From positions 1 through 7,453 of the forward strand of contig CAMOKK010000061.1 in the NCBI GenBank assembly GCA_946617545.1: DNA of 7,453 nt, read 5' to 3'. Made by a program: the position numbers and the translations under genes. This document shows positions 5,387-7,453 of this stretch, piece after piece; position 1 is the first letter of the stretch; every line of letters begins with the position of its first letter. Below the pieces are notes generated by a model. It had not been told where the DNA came from, made no database searches, and saw only the letters and a program-made list of their open reading frames with translations. This DNA is from an uncultured Bacteroidales bacterium. Its GTDB lineage: Bacteria > Bacteroidota > Bacteroidia > Bacteroidales > UBA932.

Positions 5387-7453
5387 ATGAAGAAATACTG
5401 CCTGCTGCTTCTTGTGGCGCTGGCCGCCTGCAGCCCGCGTTTTGAGGTGTATGACCTTCGCTGCGAGGGGCTTGTGGAGCCGCTGGGCATTGACAGCTGC
5501 GAACCCCATTTCAGTTGGAAGATCCGCTCGGAGGAGCCCATGCGGCAAGCCGCCTATGAGCTGGAGGTGAAGGACCTCTGGAATTCCGGAAAAGTGGAGT
5601 CGGACGAGCAGATTATGGTCCCCTATGAGGGGCCGATGCTCGCTTCCAGGCAGCAGGCTCTTTGGCGCGTGCGGGTATGGCGGCAGGACGGAAAAGTGTC
5701 CCGCTGGAGTCCCTGGACGCGCTTTGGCGTGGGCATCGTGGCCCCGGACACCCTCCGGGGAGCCTATATAGGCGCCGTTCCCGGGGAGGGCCGCGCCCCG
5801 CTGCTGAGAAAACGCTTTACCGCCCCCGGAGGAAAGGGGCTTCTGTATGTGAACTCCCTGGGCTATCACGAAGTTTTTCTGAACGGGCAGAAGGTCTCGG
5901 ACCAGGTGCTGGCTCCGGCCGTGTCCCAGTTGGACAAGCGCTCGCTCATTGTAGTATATGAGCTGGCCCTTCGCAAGGGAGAAAACGAGCTTTGCCTTGC
6001 CGCCGGTTCCGGCTGGTACAAGAAAACCACCTTCGGCACCGTTTATGACGGCCCGCTGGTGAAGGCCGAGCTGGACGTGGAAGGGGAGCCCCTTGTGGTG
6101 ACGGACGCCTCCTGGGAAGGTGCCTGGAGCGGCTATCGGGACTTGGGAGACTGGCGCCCCCACGGCTTTGTGGGAGAGCGCATCGAGGCGGGCGTGGAGC
6201 CCGTCTGGGGCCCGGTGGACGTGGTGGACGTGCCCGCCGGAATCCGGGCCTCCATGCAGATGTGCGAGCCCTGCCGCGTGCAGGAAGTCCTGGAGCCGGT
6301 CTCCGTGGAGCCCTACGGCTCCGGCTGGCGCATGGACATGGGCCGGTGCATTAACGCCCTGGCCGAAATCCAGCTGCCGCCCCTGCCTGCCGGGCAGGTG
6401 GTGACGGTGCGTTACAGTGATGTGGACATTCCGGAGTTCGACCCCGAAATCTGCGGTTATGACCAGCTGGTGAGCTCCGGCAAGCCGGAGGGGGATGTCT
6501 TTGTGAACCGCTTCAACCACCATGTGTTCCGCTATATCCAGATAGACAGCCTGGTGCAGAAACCCCTGCGGGTGAGGGCGCACCGCATGCGCACGGACTT
6601 TCCCAAGGAATCGGCCTTCCAGTGCAGCGACCTTGAGCTGCAGGCCATCTATGACCTGGTGGACCATACCGTGGAGAACCTGACTTTCAACGGCTATATG
6701 GTGGACTGCGCCAGCATCGAGCGCCTGGGCTACGGCGGGGACGGCACGGCTTCCGCCCTCACTTTGCAGACCATGGCCTCCACGGCGCCCCTGTACCTGA
6801 ACTGGCTGCAGGCCTGGGCCGACGCCCAGCGCCCCGACGGCGGCCTTCCCCATACGGCCCCCAATCCCTATACGGCCGGCGGCGGCCCCTACTGGTGCAG
6901 TTTCCTGGTGCAGGCCTCCTGGCAGACCTATCTGAGCTACGCAGACCGCAGGCCCGTGGAACGTTATTATCCGGCCATGAAGCATTGGCTGGACTATGTG
7001 GATGCATACAGCGTGGACGGTCTCCTGAAGCGCTGGCCGGACGAGAAATACCGCGGCTGGTATCTGGGAGACTGGGCTGCCCCCAAGGGCGTGGACGTGC
7101 AGGACCCCGCGTCCGTGGACCTGGTGAACAATTGCGCCCTCATGCAGGTGTATCAGGCTTTGGAGCAAATTGCCATGCTACTAAATGAGAAGGCCGATGC
7201 CGCCGCCTTCCGCCTCCGCCGCGAGGCTTTGGGAAGGAGGATTCACCAAGCCTTCTTCCACCCGGAAGAGGGTACCTACGCCTCCGGCAGCCAGCTGGAT
7301 TTGGTGTATCCGCTCCTCACCGGCGTAACGCCCGCCGAACTGCGGGATAAGGTGATATCGGCCCTGAAGGAGCGCACCGCCACCGTCTATGACGGCCATC
7401 TGGCCACGGGGTTGGTGGGCGTTCCCGTGATTACCCGCTGGGCCACCCTCAGC
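5387..7453 (+). CDS. GH78 family alpha-L-rhamnosidase lipoprotein (3' end cut by window)
   Basis: The open frame gives 689 codons with no stop before the window edge. The leader MKKYCLLLLVALAAC has a lipobox at Leu12-Ala-Ala-Cys15. The domain order is that of bacterial GH78 enzymes, which remove terminal alpha-L-rhamnose by inversion: a fibronectin-III-like region (about 20-122), a jelly-roll rhamnosidase N domain (about 128-280), a concanavalin-like domain (about 290-400) and the (alpha/alpha)6 catalytic barrel from about 405. The catalytic signature is DCASIERLGYGGD (440-452). Asp440, Glu445 (the expected general acid) and Asp452 align with Asp567, Glu572 and Asp579 of Bacillus RhaB, but the usual 'DCPxRER' Pro and Arg are replaced by Ala and Ile. 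A GDWAAP segment (561-566) and GHLATGLVGVP near the end are also family-like. The expected catalytic base Glu lies beyond the window. The start ATG follows the protease stop by 3 nt, so co-transcription is likely. The exact substrate is unknown. Confidence 0.92.
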   Translation, partial: MKKYCLLLLVALAACSPRFEVYDLRCEGLVEPLGIDSCEPHFSWKIRSEEPMRQAAYELEVKDLWNSGKVESDEQIMVPYEGPMLASRQQALWRVRVWRQDGKVSRWSPWTRFGVGIVAPDTLRGAYIGAVPGEGRAPLLRKRFTAPGGKGLLYVNSLGYHEVFLNGQKVSDQVLAPAVSQLDKRSLIVVYELALRKGENELCLAAGSGWYKKTTFGTVYDGPLVKAELDVEGEPLVVTDASWEGAWSGYRDLGDWRPHGFVGERIEAGVEPVWGPVDVVDVPAGIRASMQMCEPCRVQEVLEPVSVEPYGSGWRMDMGRCINALAEIQLPPLPAGQVVTVRYSDVDIPEFDPEICGYDQLVSSGKPEGDVFVNRFNHHVFRYIQIDSLVQKPLRVRAHRMRTDFPKESAFQCSDLELQAIYDLVDHTVENLTFNGYMVDCASIERLGYGGDGTASALTLQTMASTAPLYLNWLQAWADAQRPDGGLPHTAPNPYTAGGGPYWCSFLVQASWQTYLSYADRRPVERYYPAMKHWLDYVDAYSVDGLLKRWPDEKYRGWYLGDWAAPKGVDVQDPASVDLVNNCALMQVYQALEQIAMLLNEKADAAAFRLRREALGRRIHQAFFHPEEGTYASGSQLDLVYPLLTGVTPAELRDKVISALKERTATVYDGHLATGLVGVPVITRWATLS

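Noticed and set aside
4610..7168. Minus-strand open frame of 852 codons opposite the protease and rhamnosidase
   Set aside because: The protease and rhamnosidase share a plus-strand phase, so one antisense phase stays open across both. The product is His/Gly/Val/Leu-rich without domains, and the plus strand carries HEMGH and GH78 motifs.

Overview
The window looks like chromosomal DNA from a member of the Bacteroidota, most likely order Bacteroidales, with fairly GC-rich coding sequence. Two lines of evidence support this. All four intergenic promoter candidates carry the Bacteroidota -7 consensus TAnnTTTG and none has a strong Shine-Dalgarno sequence. The protein families are also typical of the phylum: a carboxypeptidase-regulatory/plug/beta-barrel outer membrane protein, a LytS-type kinase with a LytTR regulator, and several short-leader lipoproteins. 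The genus cannot be fixed from the sequence alone. No RNA genes, mobile elements, CRISPR arrays or strong intrinsic terminators were seen.

Layout: (1) 1-112, minus strand: the first 37 codons of a lipoprotein resembling a type-B carboxylesterase. (2) 113-247: a divergent intergenic region with one -7 box on each strand and a 9-bp direct repeat around the forward box. (3) 248-2716, plus strand: an outer membrane beta-barrel protein of the TonB-receptor-like OMP_b-brl_3 type. (4) 2738-3790 and 3810-4532, plus strand: a four-TM His_kinase/HATPase sensor kinase and its LytTR response regulator, with a -7 box so close to the kinase ATG that the mRNA may be nearly leaderless. (5) 4598-5383, plus strand, with its own -7 box: a LoiP/YggG-like M48 zinc metalloprotease lipoprotein. 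(6) 5387 to the window end, plus strand, only 3 nt after the protease: 689 codons of a GH78 alpha-L-rhamnosidase lipoprotein, cut by the window edge before its expected catalytic base.

How the genes may work together (inference): the outer membrane protein, kinase and regulator look like one signalling/envelope module in which the kinase and regulator can also be transcribed from their own promoter. The protease and rhamnosidase look like a two-gene unit joining envelope proteolysis to rhamnoside breakdown. An esterase-like lipoprotein on one side and a rhamnosidase on the other hints at use of esterified, rhamnose-containing glycans, but no SusC/SusD pair is present, so this is not a classical polysaccharide utilisation locus within the window.

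Nothing here is clearly a new system. The points most worth a second look are the altered signature motifs of the rhamnosidase, the near-leaderless kinase promoter, the protease-rhamnosidase coupling, and a 15-bp tandem duplication that builds the regulator's interdomain linker.
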